This document shows, in pieces, positions 36,932 through 46,406 of a stretch of DNA of 64,000 bases (position 1 is its first letter; each line of letters opens with the position of its first letter). The stretch spans positions 62,001 through 126,000 of the forward strand of contig NZ_FWFS01000010.1 of NCBI RefSeq assembly GCF_900172375.1. Reading direction: 5' to 3'. The stretch is from Aquimixticola soesokkakensis. Lineage in GTDB: Bacteria > Pseudomonadota > Alphaproteobacteria > Rhodobacterales > Rhodobacteraceae. The notes beneath the pieces are model-generated. The model ran no database searches and was not told where the DNA came from. It was given only the letters and a program-made list of their open reading frames with translations. Position numbers and translations under genes: made by a program.

Positions 36932-38164
36932 TTAGCCTTGTTTTTGTTTGTTGTAGACGTCGAAGATCACCGCAGCCAAAAGGACCAACCCCTTGATCAC
37001 CTGTTGGTAATCAATGCCGATGCCCATGATCGACATGCCGTTGTTCATCACGCCCATGATAAAGGCCCCGACCACAGCGCCCACGATCTTGCCCGAGCCG
37101 CCCGACATCGACGCCCCGCCGATGAACACCGCCGCAATCACGTCCAGTTCCAGCGAAAAGCCCGCTTTGGGGGTCGCGGTGTTCAGCCGCGCGGCGAAAA
37201 TCAGACCGGCAAGCGCGGCAAGAAAGCCCATGTTGACAAACGCAAGGAAGGTCAGCCGTTCGGTCTTGATGCCCGACAGTTTGGCCGCCTTTTCATTGCC
37301 GCCCAGCGCGTAGATCCGCCGCCCGATCACCGTGTTCTGGGTCAGGAAGGAATAGATGATGATCAGCACGCCCATGGTCACGGCCACATTGGGCAGGCCA
37401 CGGAAGGTCGAGAGTTTGAAGGTCAGGAACAGCAAACCCCCGATCACGATGGCATTGCGTGCCCAAAAGAAATTCGACGGTTCAAGCTCGATACCATATG
37501 CCGCGTTGCGGGCCCGTGCGCGCAGTCCCATCCAGACGATGGCCGCAGAGGCAACGATGCCGACGCCCATCGCAAGGACGTTGAAATTGCGCGCGCCAAA
37601 CAGGGCCGCAAGCCCTTCGGTGGCACTGCGCGGTAGAATGTCGGGAACAAAGCCGGTCGACAAAAGCTGGAAGGTGGGCGGAAACGGCCCGATGGATTGG
37701 CCCTGCAACAGCCACAGCGACAATCCGCGAAACACCAGCATCCCCGCCAGCGTCACGATGAAGGACGGGATTTTCCAATAGGCGACCCAGTACCCCTGTG
37801 CCGCGCCCACCACCGTTCCCAGCAAGAGCGAAATCACCACGGCAAGCGGAACGGGCAGTCCCCAATCGACGATCATCACGGCGGCAAACGCCCCGACAAA
37901 CCCCATCACAGAGCCGACCGAAAGGTCGATATGCCCTGCGACAATCACGATCAACATGCCCAGCGCCATGATGATGATGTAGCTGTTTTGCAGGAACAGG
38001 TTGGTGATATTGACGGGGCGCATCAGCGTGCCACCGGTCACGATCTGGAAAAACACCATGATCGCGATCAGGGCAAACAGCAGGCCGTATTCGCGCATAT
38101 GCGCCTTGAGATAGGCCATCAGCGGGCTTTGCGCGCCCTGTTCAGTGGTTGATTGGCTCGACAT
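36932..38164 (-). CDS. gguB: Multiple sugar ABC transporter permease
   Basis: 410 residues, about 10 membrane helices, BPD_transp_2 family. GHIDLSVGSVMGFVGAFAAVM and RGLSLWLLQG are conserved family blocks; the periplasmic insertion between helices 5 and 6 is typical of XylH/GguB permeases, which are longer than RbsC. Pairs with the ATPase next to it (9-base gap). Confidence 0.92.
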   Translation of the reverse strand: MSSQSTTEQGAQSPLMAYLKAHMREYGLLFALIAIMVFFQIVTGGTLMRPVNITNLFLQNSYIIIMALGMLIVIVAGHIDLSVGSVMGFVGAFAAVMIVDWGLPVPLAVVISLLLGTVVGAAQGYWVAYWKIPSFIVTLAGMLVFRGLSLWLLQGQSIGPFPPTFQLLSTGFVPDILPRSATEGLAALFGARNFNVLAMGVGIVASAAIVWMGLRARARNAAYGIELEPSNFFWARNAIVIGGLLFLTFKLSTFRGLPNVAVTMGVLIIIYSFLTQNTVIGRRIYALGGNEKAAKLSGIKTERLTFLAFVNMGFLAALAGLIFAARLNTATPKAGFSLELDVIAAVFIGGASMSGGSGKIVGAVVGAFIMGVMNNGMSIMGIGIDYQQVIKGLVLLAAVIFDVYNKQKQG

Positions 38165-38173
38165 TTCTTCCCC

Positions 38174-39688
38174 TCACTCGGTGACGATGAGCGACATGAT
38201 GCGCTCCTGCGTGGCCTCACGAGCGTCAAGTTCGCCCACAAAAGCCCCTTCGTTCATGACGTAAATCCGGTCGCACATGCCCAAAAGTTCGGGCATCTCC
38301 GACGAGATCATCACCACGGCTTTGCCCTGCGCGGACAGGTCGTTGATGATGGAATAGATTTCATATTTTGCGCCCACGTCGATGCCGCGCGTCGGCTCGT
38401 CGAGGATCAGCACTTCGGGTTCGGTGAACAGCCATTTGGCCAGCACCACCTTTTGCTGGTTGCCCCCCGACAGATTGCCGACCTTTTGCATCACAGAGGG
38501 CGTGCGGGTCGCCAGCGCCGTGCGATAGCGTTCGGCGACCTCGGTTTCCTCGGCCTCGCGCAGCACGCCTTTGGAGGACACCCCCTCAAGATGGGCCAGC
38601 GTGGTGTTGAACCGGATGGTTTCATCCAGGATCAGCCCCAGCGATTTGCGGTCCTCGGTCACATAGGCCAGCCCCGCGTCAATCGCGCGGTCCACCTTGG
38701 ACACATCCACTGGCGTGCCGTGCACTTTGAGCGTGCCGGAAATATTGCGCCCCCAGCTTTTGCCAAAAACCGACATGGCCAGCTCGGTGCGCCCCGATCC
38801 CATAACGCCCGCGATGCCGACGACTTCGCCCGCACGCACATTCATCGAGATGTTCTTGATCACCTGCCGCTCGGCGTGGTCGGGATGCCAGACGTTCCAG
38901 CCCTCGACCTCCATGACCATCTCCCCCGCCACGCGGGGGCGTTCGGGATAGCGCGCCGACATATCCCGCCCGACCATGTCGCGCACGATCGCGTCTTCGG
39001 ACAGGCCCTTGGCATCAAGGCGCGAAACAGTCATCCCGTCGCGGATCACGGTCACCGTGTCGGCGACATAGCGCACTTCCCCGAGCTTGTGGGAAATGAT
39101 GATGCAGGTGACACCTTGGGCTTTGAGTTCCAGCATCAGATCCAGCAACTTGCGGCTGTCGTTTTCCTGCAAAGCCGCAGTAGGTTCGTCCAAAATCAGC
39201 AATTTAACGTGCTTTGACAGGGCCTTGGCGATTTCCACCAATTGCTGCTTGCCCACACCGATCTTGTCGACAAGTGTGCCCGGCGCATCGCGCAAGCCCA
39301 CTTTTGCCAGCAAGTCGACCGTGCGGCTGAAGGTTTCCTGCCATTGCATCACGCCACTCTTGGCGCGCTCGTTGCCCAGAAAAATGTTCTCGGCAATCGA
39401 CAGTTGCGGCACCAGAGCGAGTTCCTGGTGAATGATGACAATGCCGCGGCTTTCGGAATCCGACAGGGTTTTGAACTCGGCCAAAGCGCCGTCGTAATGG
39501 ATTTCGCCGTCGTAGCTGCCCACGGGATAGACCCCCGACAGCACCTTCATCAGCGTTGATTTACCCGCCCCGTTTTCACCGCAAATCGCGTGGATTTCAC
39601 CCTGCGCGACGCTCAGGTTCACCCGGTCCAGCGCTTTGACGCCGGGAAATTCTTTGGTGATGTCGCGCATCTCCAACAGCACTGTCAT
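38174..39688 (-). CDS. gguA: Multiple sugar ABC transporter ATP-binding protein
   Basis: 504 residues with two ABC domains. The first has Walker [10 protein letters not shown] (37-45) and [17 protein letters not shown]; the second has a degenerate Walker A (GVMGSGRTE) and [15 protein letters not shown] followed by [10 protein letters not shown], as normal for RbsA/XylG/GguA proteins. ATG 39688 chosen because earlier in-frame codons do not resemble the family. Confidence 0.93.
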   Translation of the reverse strand: MTVLLEMRDITKEFPGVKALDRVNLSVAQGEIHAICGENGAGKSTLMKVLSGVYPVGSYDGEIHYDGALAEFKTLSDSESRGIVIIHQELALVPQLSIAENIFLGNERAKSGVMQWQETFSRTVDLLAKVGLRDAPGTLVDKIGVGKQQLVEIAKALSKHVKLLILDEPTAALQENDSRKLLDLMLELKAQGVTCIIISHKLGEVRYVADTVTVIRDGMTVSRLDAKGLSEDAIVRDMVGRDMSARYPERPRVAGEMVMEVEGWNVWHPDHAERQVIKNISMNVRAGEVVGIAGVMGSGRTELAMSVFGKSWGRNISGTLKVHGTPVDVSKVDRAIDAGLAYVTEDRKSLGLILDETIRFNTTLAHLEGVSSKGVLREAEETEVAERYRTALATRTPSVMQKVGNLSGGNQQKVVLAKWLFTEPEVLILDEPTRGIDVGAKYEIYSIINDLSAQGKAVVMISSEMPELLGMCDRIYVMNEGAFVGELDAREATQERIMSLIVTE

Positions 39689-39782
39689 GGTCGCTCCCCC
39701 GACTATCTTTGTGCGCCTCCGACAACCGGAGACAACAAGGCCGCCCCACCCGATGAGCGGGGCGGCCCTTGGGATCAAAAAC

Positions 39783-40838
39783 TTACTTGATCTGGTCTTC
39801 GGTGTAGTAACCGGTGTCGATCAGACGCTCCTCGATGTTGGTCGCATCCACGGGAAGCGGTTCGAGCAGATACGCGGGGATCACCTTGACGCCGTTGTCG
39901 TAGGTTTCGGTGTCGTTGAGTTCCGGCTCGCTGCCCTCAAGCACGGCGTTGACCATGCCAACGGTGACGCGCGCCAGTTCACGGGTGTCCTTGAAGATCG
40001 AGGAATACTGCTCGCCTGCGAGGATGGATTTCACCGACTGGATTTCCGCATCCTGACCGGTGACGATGGGCATTTTCAGATCGCCCGAGCCATAGCCAAC
40101 GCCCTTGAGGGACGACAGGATGCCGATGGACAGACCGTCATAGGGCGCCAGCACACCATGGACCTCTTTGTCGGTGTAATTGGCCGACAGGATGTTATCC
40201 ATGCGGGCCTGCGCAACCGCGCCGTCCCAGCGCAGGGTGCCGACCTTATCCATGCCCATCTGGCCCGATTGCACGACAACCGTGCCATCGTCGATCATCG
40301 GCTGCAGCACCGACATCGCGCCATCGTAGAAGAAATAGGCGTTGTTGTCGTCGGGCGAACCGCCGAACAGCTCGACGTTATAGGGACCATCGCCAAAGCG
40401 CGTTTTCAGACCCTCCACAAGCGACGTAGCCTGCAGCACCCCCACTTTGAAGTTATCGAAGGTGGCGTAGTAATCCACGTCACCGCTGTCGCGGATCAGG
40501 CGGTCATAGGCGATGACCTTGACGCCGGAGGCGGCCGCATTGGCCAAAGCGTTCGACAGGGTGGTGCCATCGATGGCCGCAATCACCAACACGTCCACAC
40601 CCTTGGTGACCATGTTTTCGATCTGGGCCAACTGGTTGGGGATATCGTCCTCGGCGTATTGCAGGTCGGTCTCGTAGCCGGCATCCTCGAACTGCTTGAC
40701 CATGTTGTTGCCGTCATCGATCCACCGCGCGGAGGATTTCGTCGGCATGGAAATGCCCACAGTGCCTTCGGCGTGAAGCGCGCTGGTAAGCGCAACAAAG
40801 CTGACCGCGAGCGCACCCGCGAGTTTCATCAATTTCAT
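39783..40838 (-). CDS. chvE: Sugar-binding periplasmic protein ChvE
   Basis: 351 residues with a signal peptide ([18 protein letters not shown], cleavage near residue 23). Mature part begins [20 protein letters not shown], the ChvE/XylF-type block with the sugar-stacking Trp and Arg; [17 protein letters not shown] and YDGLSIGI line the ligand site. ChvE binds arabinose, galactose, xylose and glucose and in Agrobacterium also works in plant-sugar sensing. GGGAGG at 40845-40850 precedes ATG 40838. First gene of the sugar operon. Confidence 0.92.
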   Translation of the reverse strand: MKLMKLAGALAVSFVALTSALHAEGTVGISMPTKSSARWIDDGNNMVKQFEDAGYETDLQYAEDDIPNQLAQIENMVTKGVDVLVIAAIDGTTLSNALANAAASGVKVIAYDRLIRDSGDVDYYATFDNFKVGVLQATSLVEGLKTRFGDGPYNVELFGGSPDDNNAYFFYDGAMSVLQPMIDDGTVVVQSGQMGMDKVGTLRWDGAVAQARMDNILSANYTDKEVHGVLAPYDGLSIGILSSLKGVGYGSGDLKMPIVTGQDAEIQSVKSILAGEQYSSIFKDTRELARVTVGMVNAVLEGSEPELNDTETYDNGVKVIPAYLLEPLPVDATNIEERLIDTGYYTEDQIK

Positions 40839-40852
40839 GTCTATCCTCCCTG

Positions 40853-40870
40853 ACAGGGGCAAACCCCTGT
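40853..40870 (-). promoter_or_regulatory. Leader hairpin before chvE
   Basis: ACAGGGG-(4)-CCCCTGT, a perfect 7-bp stem directly upstream of the chvE ribosome site. It may stabilise the mRNA 5' end or tune translation of the most abundant subunit. No T-run follows, so a terminator is unlikely. Confidence 0.4.
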
Positions 40871-40948
40871 GCACATAAACCCCGTCTCCCGAGGGGCTGC
40901 ACCGAGTCGTAACGGGGAATGACATACCAAACAAATACCAATATAAAG

Positions 40949-40971
40949 ATTCCATATATCATAATTGGAAT
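40949..40971. promoter_or_regulatory. LysR-type operator between chvE and gbpR
   Basis: ATTCCA-N11-TGGAAT, a dyad with LysR-like T-N11-A geometry in the AT-rich 138-base divergent region. It overlaps the likely gbpR ribosome/start region, so one bound regulator could activate chvE and repress its own gene. Confidence 0.6.
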
Positions 40972-40976
40972 GACAG

Positions 40977-41903
40977 ATGGAGCTTCTCAAAAACCTGCGC
41001 CCCGCCCAGGCGCGCCTTGTCGCGGCCATTGCCGAACACGGCCAGCTTCAGGTGGCGGCTTCGGCCTGCCAGATGACCCAGCCCGCGGCCTCAAGGATGC
41101 TTGCAGAACTCGAACGCCAGATCGACGCCAAGCTGTTTGCCCGCACGCCCAAGGGCATGGAGCCGACGAAAGCGGGCCAGTTGGTCGCGCGCCACGCAAC
41201 GCGCATCACCCATGATCTGGCGCAGATGGCGGCGGAGTTTTCGGAACTACGCGCGGGGCTGGCAGGGTCGATCCGCGTTGGCGCCGTCACCGGACCGGCG
41301 TTGGGACGGCTTGTGCCAGCGATCCAGCGGCTCAAGGCACAGGCCCCCTCGGTGGATATTTCGGTAGAGGTCGCGCCCTCGGTGCAGCTGGTGCAATCGC
41401 TCAAACGCGGCGATCTGGATTTCGTGCTGGCCCGCCTGCCCGCCTATGAGGACCAGCGCGATTTCGAACTGGAGCCTGCGCGCGATGAAACCGTGCAACT
41501 GATGGTGCGCGCGGGCCATCCGATGCTGCGCGGCGGTCCCCTCAGTATCGGCGCGCTGCACGGGTTTCCCTGGATCCTGCAAGATCGCGGAGCCCCGATC
41601 CGCCACGCCATCGAGCGCGCCTTTCACGCCGAGGCCCTGCCAGCCCCCAACAATATCACCACCACCTCGTCGCTGTTGGTGATCATCGCGCTGCTCAAGG
41701 ATACCAACGCGATTTCCCCGATGTCCCAGGAGGTGATCGACCTGCTGCTTGACCCGCCCGTGAGTGCCAATCTGCGCAAGTTGGATGTGGTGCAAAACGT
41801 CACGGTCGAGCCCTATCTGATCCTGCGCGCGCGTGGGCGGACCCTGTCGCGCGCCGCAGAGCGGCTGTTGGGACTGGTGCGCGAAACCATCGATGCGCCG
41901 TGA
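40977..41903 (+). CDS. gbpR: LysR-family regulator, GbpR-like
   Basis: 308 residues: HTH at about 25-45 (LQVAASACQMTQPAASRMLAELE), linker and effector domain starting GSIRVGAVTGPAL. GbpR regulates chvE-gguABC in Agrobacterium in response to L-arabinose, D-galactose and D-fucose; the same divergent position and effector-domain opening (GxVTGPAxxxLVPAI) support the name. Convergent with the cupin gene across a palindromic hairpin. Confidence 0.8.
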   Translation: MELLKNLRPAQARLVAAIAEHGQLQVAASACQMTQPAASRMLAELERQIDAKLFARTPKGMEPTKAGQLVARHATRITHDLAQMAAEFSELRAGLAGSIRVGAVTGPALGRLVPAIQRLKAQAPSVDISVEVAPSVQLVQSLKRGDLDFVLARLPAYEDQRDFELEPARDETVQLMVRAGHPMLRGGPLSIGALHGFPWILQDRGAPIRHAIERAFHAEALPAPNNITTTSSLLVIIALLKDTNAISPMSQEVIDLLLDPPVSANLRKLDVVQNVTVEPYLILRARGRTLSRAAERLLGLVRETIDAP

Positions 41904-41906
41904 CCC

Positions 41907-41954
41907 CTGCGCAACCGCCCTGCCGCCCGCCTGATATCAGGCGACAGGGCGCAG
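41907..41954. terminator. Nested palindromic hairpin between convergent genes
   Basis: A perfect 16-bp palindrome CGCCTGATATCAGGCG (41928-41943) is enclosed by GCCCTG/CAGGGC (41917-41922/41945-41950) and CTGCGC/GCGCAG. A long stem can form on either strand. Tails are only weakly T-rich, so it is a probable bidirectional terminator or mRNA end protector. Confidence 0.5.
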
Positions 41955-41958
41955 GCGT

Positions 41959-42975
41959 TTACACCAAGGCGGCGTCCACACCCTCCAGCGCGGCAACCGA
42001 CACAGCCTCGCTCGCCAGCAGGCCACTGCGCGCCTGATAGCTGGTGACATCGGTCGCGGTGCCGATCCTGGACCACAGGCTCACACCGTTGCCGTTGCCC
42101 CCCGTCAGCACCCAGCGCGCCGAGCCCGACACCACGCGCGTGGCATAGGCGGTGCCTGCGGGAATATTGGCAAAATCACCCGCATGCAGCAGATGGGTTT
42201 CGCCGTCGAGCACCAGCTCCAACGCGCCGTCCATCAGATAGGCGCAGACATGGGTGGTCGCGTGGCGCAGCGCCGGCATGGCAGCGCCACGTCCCGCCTC
42301 GAGCGTCACCATATCCAGCGCGCCCGCCGAAATCGCGCCGTTCAGCATGACCGTGGCCAAATGCCCGTCAAAGCGGTAGCGCGCGCCCTGCCCCGCCTGC
42401 AAAACATAGGACGCCGGCCCCTCGGGCAGCACCCGATCCGTGGCATCGCCGTTGGCAACGGGCGCAAAATCCTGTTGCACCGGATGCACGTCGAATTTGC
42501 CCATTGCCGGACCCATTTTGGAAAAATCGTAAGGGTGATCCAGTTCGGGCAGGCCATTGCCCTCCCATGGCTCGCCCGCCATGTCGAAAAAGCCTTCCCA
42601 GCCGCCGGGCGCGACGATGCCGAAAAACCGCGTCAGCGGCGCGACACATTGGTAGCTGTGCACATCGCCCGGTTGGACATAGGCGAAATCGCCCTCTGTC
42701 AACACCCGCGCGCTGTCATTGGCCCAGACCTGCAAGCGGCCCCGCAGACACAGCCATGTGTCGTGTTCGCGGTCGTGGTAGTGCAGCGGAATGGGGCGCT
42801 TGTCGTGGACGCTTTCGCAGATCACCGCTCCATAGGCGCCATTGGTCTGCGCCGTGCCTGCCAGCATATGCAGCGCCTGGCCTGCGACCAGCAACTTGCG
42901 GGCATCGCCGCTTTTCACAACAAAGGCTGTTGCGGGTTTGGGGCCGGTTTGCGGCTCAAGAGTTGGTTCACTCAT
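41959..42975 (-). CDS. Bicupin dioxygenase, quercetin 2,3-dioxygenase-like
   Basis: 338 residues with two cupin barrels. The first (about 65-125) has the metal motif PIPLHYHDREHDTWLCLRG and GDFAYVQPGDVHSYQ; the second (about 235-300) has RHATTHVCAYLMDG and GDFANIPAGTAYA but fewer His ligands, so metal probably sits in the N-terminal barrel. This double-barrel layout is that of quercetin 2,3-dioxygenases, which cleave the flavonol C-ring releasing CO; other bicupin dioxygenases (gentisate-like) are possible. GGAGGAG precedes ATG 42975. Last gene of a five-gene run starting with a LysR gene. Confidence 0.75.
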   Translation of the reverse strand: MSEPTLEPQTGPKPATAFVVKSGDARKLLVAGQALHMLAGTAQTNGAYGAVICESVHDKRPIPLHYHDREHDTWLCLRGRLQVWANDSARVLTEGDFAYVQPGDVHSYQCVAPLTRFFGIVAPGGWEGFFDMAGEPWEGNGLPELDHPYDFSKMGPAMGKFDVHPVQQDFAPVANGDATDRVLPEGPASYVLQAGQGARYRFDGHLATVMLNGAISAGALDMVTLEAGRGAAMPALRHATTHVCAYLMDGALELVLDGETHLLHAGDFANIPAGTAYATRVVSGSARWVLTGGNGNGVSLWSRIGTATDVTSYQARSGLLASEAVSVAALEGVDAALV

Positions 42976-43020
42976 CGGGGTCTCCTCCCTGAATGCGCAG
43001 CGCCTGCGGGCGCTCAAAAG

Positions 43021-43917
43021 TTATCGAACAAAGGGCACGGCCAGTTGCGCGGCCTTGCACTCATCCGTTTTCGGCGGGCAAATGCCCCATTTATCCACGC
43101 GACCTTCCGGCCAGATCCAGTCGTCGGGACCGCCTACAGGGTAGCTGTCATCGACCTGCTCCACCTCGGCGGTGTGTTCGATCACGATCCCGAAGGGGTC
43201 GACGAAATAGAAAAACACGTTGTCACCGGGCCCGTGGCGTCCGGGGCCCCAGCCAATGGCATGGCCTGCATCGCACATCTTGCCCCCTGCCCGCATCATG
43301 TCGTCGTAGTGGTCGTGCAAAAAGGAGACATGGTTCAACGTGTTCACCGTCCCCTTGGCCAGCACGATCGCGTGGTGATCATCGTTGCAGCGCAAAAAGC
43401 CCATCGCGGCGGACAGATCCGTCAGGACCATCCCCATCCCGTCGCGATGAAAGGCAATGTCGCGCTGCACGTCATCGGTGTTGAGGTTCACATGCGCAAG
43501 CCGCACAGGACGGTAGGCGTCATTTTCCAGCCGCGCGGGGCGCGCATCGCCCTGCGCCACGCCGATGCGCCGTCCCGCCGGATCGAAAACGCTAAATCCC
43601 GTCCCCCCGCCAAAGTCGCGCCGCGGACCGACGGGTTGATCCGGCGCTGCCCCTGCGGCAATCATCCTCGCATGAAGCGCCGCCAGATCGGCGGCGGGAT
43701 CGGCATGCCAGGTCACCTCGGCAATCGCGGCTTGGGGCCCTGCACTGAGGGCAACGAGATAGGCATCCTCGCCAATGCCGCGCAGGTAATGCGTCCCGTC
43801 TTGCGTGGCGACATCGATCAGCCCCCAGACCTCGGTGTAAAACCGCAGCGCCGCAGCAAGATCGGGCACCACCAAATGGACCGAGCGCAGCCCGTCAACA
43901 GGAAAGCGCGGCGCCAT
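43021..43917 (-). CDS. VOC-family ring-cleavage (extradiol) dioxygenase
   Basis: 298 residues, two VOC modules. In the C-terminal module the extradiol iron triad is visible as His142 (LAHVNLNT), His196 (LNHVSFL) and Glu247 (GIVIEHTAE), so an active Fe(II) dioxygenase is likely. It would open a catecholic or polyhydroxylated ring produced by the adjacent FAD hydroxylase. Start one base after the preceding stop. Substrate not readable from sequence; a flavonoid A-ring is suggested by context. Confidence 0.82.
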   Translation of the reverse strand: MAPRFPVDGLRSVHLVVPDLAAALRFYTEVWGLIDVATQDGTHYLRGIGEDAYLVALSAGPQAAIAEVTWHADPAADLAALHARMIAAGAAPDQPVGPRRDFGGGTGFSVFDPAGRRIGVAQGDARPARLENDAYRPVRLAHVNLNTDDVQRDIAFHRDGMGMVLTDLSAAMGFLRCNDDHHAIVLAKGTVNTLNHVSFLHDHYDDMMRAGGKMCDAGHAIGWGPGRHGPGDNVFFYFVDPFGIVIEHTAEVEQVDDSYPVGGPDDWIWPEGRVDKWGICPPKTDECKAAQLAVPFVR

Positions 43918-43918
43918 G

Positions 43919-44743
43919 TCAGACCTCATCCGCGATGCGCGACACCAGACGACCGATGCCCGAAATCTCGACCACGATCTCGTCGCCCGCTTTCATCCAG
44001 ACGGGCGGCGTGCGCTTGGCCCCCACACCGCCGGGCGTGCCCGTGGCAATGACATCGCCCGCCGAAAGCGGGGTGAAACGGGAAATATATTCGATGATCA
44101 CGGGGATCGGAAACAGCATGTGATCCAGCGTGGCGCTTTGCATGACCGTGCCGTTCAGGATCGCCTGCACCCGCACCGCATCCAGATCCCCCACCTCGTC
44201 GGGCGTGACCAGTTCGGGCCCGAAGGGCGCTGTGTCGGGAAAGTTCTTGCCCGGTGTGAACTGGCGCGAATGCCATTGCCAATCGCGCACGGAGGCATCG
44301 TTGAAACAGGCAAAGCCCGCCACATGGCGCATCGCATCCGCTTGGGAAATATTGCGCCCCCCCGTGCCGATCACCACCGCCAGTTCCGCCTCGTAATCAA
44401 GGTCGCTCGACACGCGCGGCCGCACGATCGGGTCCTGCGCGCCCGTCAGCGTGTCGGCAAAACGGGTGAAAATCGACGGGTAATCCGTCGCTGCGCGCCC
44501 CGTTTCCACGCGGTGGCTTTCGTAGTTATGGCCAACGCAGAAAATCTTGGCCGGATTCGGGACCACGGGCAAAAGCGTGACCTCGGCGCGCGGCAGTTTC
44601 GGGCCGGTCGCGGGCGCGGCGTCCAGCCCCCGCTCGAGCGCGGTTTTCAGGTCGGGCGCATAGCCGGCGAGGTCGATGATGCTCTCGCCCTCGACACGGC
44701 CCCACGCGGGGGTGCCTTGATGGGTATAGCTGACGTAGCGCAT
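43919..44743 (-). CDS. Fumarylacetoacetate hydrolase-family protein
   Basis: 274 residues. The FAH core shows IFCVGHNYESH, PSIFTRFADTLTG, the metal-binding Glu/Glu/Asp group in SDLDYEAELAVVIG and FNDASVRDWQ, and ATGTPGGVGAKRTPPVWMKAGD near the end. Such proteins cleave C-C bonds or hydrate and decarboxylate ring-fission products. Lying between a ring hydroxylase and a ring-cleavage dioxygenase, it probably processes their product. Confidence 0.85.
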   Translation of the reverse strand: MRYVSYTHQGTPAWGRVEGESIIDLAGYAPDLKTALERGLDAAPATGPKLPRAEVTLLPVVPNPAKIFCVGHNYESHRVETGRAATDYPSIFTRFADTLTGAQDPIVRPRVSSDLDYEAELAVVIGTGGRNISQADAMRHVAGFACFNDASVRDWQWHSRQFTPGKNFPDTAPFGPELVTPDEVGDLDAVRVQAILNGTVMQSATLDHMLFPIPVIIEYISRFTPLSAGDVIATGTPGGVGAKRTPPVWMKAGDEIVVEISGIGRLVSRIADEV

Positions 44744-44760
44744 GAAAAAATGTCCTCTTT

Positions 44761-46311
44761 TCAGTCGGTTGTCTCGGGAAGTCGCAGGGCGGCATTTTGG
44801 GCCATCGCCGCGAGCGCTGCCCTGAATTCAGCGGGATTTCTGGCCAGAACAGCCACATAGTGATCCGGCCGCAAAAGCACGAAACCGGCCTCGCGCGCGT
44901 CAAACCACGCGGCCAGATGGCCCTCGGGGTCGGGCAGATCGGCAAGGGAAACACAGCGCGCAGCCAAGAGGTCCAGCACCTGATGGGCGAGCAGATCGGC
45001 GCGTGCAATCACCCGCCAGCCCTGTCCCAAAACATCATCCAGCAGCCGCCCCCCGCCCAGTGTCGGGTTGATGAACCGCTCGCCAGCCCCTGCGCCGATG
45101 ATCTGCGACGCAATCGGCGCGATCAAATCGGAGGCGGTGCGCATGCCCGTCTGCGCCCGGAGACGCGCATCGCGAGCGGCGGCTTTTGCGGGGTCCAATT
45201 CGCAAATATACCGCCCCGCTTCAACGGCTGCGCCGATGACATGGCGCACCTGCGCGTCGCGCTCGCGTTGATAGGTCGCAAAAAGCGCAGCACCTGCCTT
45301 TTGCCCGATCACAAGGTCAAGTTTCCACGCAAGGTTCGCCGCATCGCGAAACCCGTGGCACAGGCCTTGGCCAAAGAACGGTGGCGTCTGATGCGCCGCG
45401 TCCCCGGCCAGAAACACACGGCCCTGTTGCCAGTCCTCGGCCACCAACCCGTGAAAGCGGTAGGTCGCGGCGCGGATGATTTTATGCGCGGCCTCCCCGA
45501 CCCACGGCGCAACCATGGCCGCCACGCGCGCAGGTTCTGCCATTTCGCTGTCGCTTTCCCCGGGAAGAAGCATGAATTCCCATCGGCGGTGATTGCCCCG
45601 CCCCGGCACGATGGTCGCCGGGCGCGCGGGGTCGCATTGCATCAACGACAGGTTTTGCAAATTCGCCCCCGCAGGCAGGCCCGTATAGGCGGGGAAAGTG
45701 ATCGGCCCCTCAACCTCGGCGTCCACCACCAGCCACGGCTCTTCGAACTGCAAATCATCAAGCGCGATGCCCAGCGCCTTGCGCACAGTAGAGCGCGCCC
45801 CGTCACATCCAATCACCCAAGCCGCCGTATCCGTGGTGCCATCGCTCAGCGTCACCGTCACGCTGTCCGCATCTTGGGAAAGCGTTTCCACCGCCAGACC
45901 GGTGTCCAGTTGCACCTGCGCATATCGGGCCAGCCCCGCGCGCAGGATTTGCTCCATTTCCGGCTGGTAGAAAAAATAGTCGTTCGCATGACCAAAGGGG
46001 CGCGGTTTGCCCGCTGCCGACAAAAACCGGATCACGCCCTGATCCGCGCCGATGTGGATATGCCCGTCGCCTGCGCGCATCACCTTGTGAAAGGTATTAA
46101 ACAGTCCTATGCCATTGAAAAGGCGCATAATTTCGTGATCGACATGCACTGCGCGCGGCAAGGAATAGGGGGCGGGATCGCGTTCGATGATCCGCACGCG
46201 ATGCCCCGAACGTGCCAACAGATGGGCGGCAAAAACCCCCACCGGACCACCGCCAACGATGATCACGTCCCACTGCTTGCGCGCGACAGTCTGGGTCTTT
46301 GCGTCGCTCAT
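44761..46311 (-). CDS. FAD-dependent aromatic hydroxylase (MhpA/PheA-like)
   Basis: 516 residues of the class A flavoprotein monooxygenases. GGGPVG (20-25) binds FAD, GCDGARS (about 168-174) is the DG motif and FLAGDAAHQTPPFFGQG the GD motif with the conserved Pro; a C-terminal thioredoxin-like domain follows (about 400-516). Closest in layout to 3-(3-hydroxyphenyl)propionate hydroxylase. In the flavonoid reading it would add a hydroxyl to the A-ring before meta cleavage, as FdeE does for naringenin in Herbaspirillum. 95 bases downstream of a LysR gene on the same strand. Confidence 0.85.
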   Translation of the reverse strand: MSDAKTQTVARKQWDVIIVGGGPVGVFAAHLLARSGHRVRIIERDPAPYSLPRAVHVDHEIMRLFNGIGLFNTFHKVMRAGDGHIHIGADQGVIRFLSAAGKPRPFGHANDYFFYQPEMEQILRAGLARYAQVQLDTGLAVETLSQDADSVTVTLSDGTTDTAAWVIGCDGARSTVRKALGIALDDLQFEEPWLVVDAEVEGPITFPAYTGLPAGANLQNLSLMQCDPARPATIVPGRGNHRRWEFMLLPGESDSEMAEPARVAAMVAPWVGEAAHKIIRAATYRFHGLVAEDWQQGRVFLAGDAAHQTPPFFGQGLCHGFRDAANLAWKLDLVIGQKAGAALFATYQRERDAQVRHVIGAAVEAGRYICELDPAKAAARDARLRAQTGMRTASDLIAPIASQIIGAGAGERFINPTLGGGRLLDDVLGQGWRVIARADLLAHQVLDLLAARCVSLADLPDPEGHLAAWFDAREAGFVLLRPDHYVAVLARNPAEFRAALAAMAQNAALRLPETTD

Positions 46312-46356
46312 ATGCCCCCCGGAACCAATTCTTTTCCTTGGTATGGCGCGCGGCGA

Positions 46357-46367
46357 TCAAAGTTTGA
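46357..46367. promoter_or_regulatory. Palindrome TCAAAGTTTGA before the hydroxylase gene
   Basis: An 11-base odd palindrome 46-56 bases upstream of the hydroxylase start. Its TCAAACTT core (minus strand) recurs in ATAAGTCAAACTTAT at 47354-47368, so one LysR regulator may bind both places. Confidence 0.4.
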
Positions 46368-46406
46368 AATAATGGTTTACCCAGACAGTATAAATGTAAT
46401 TGATAT

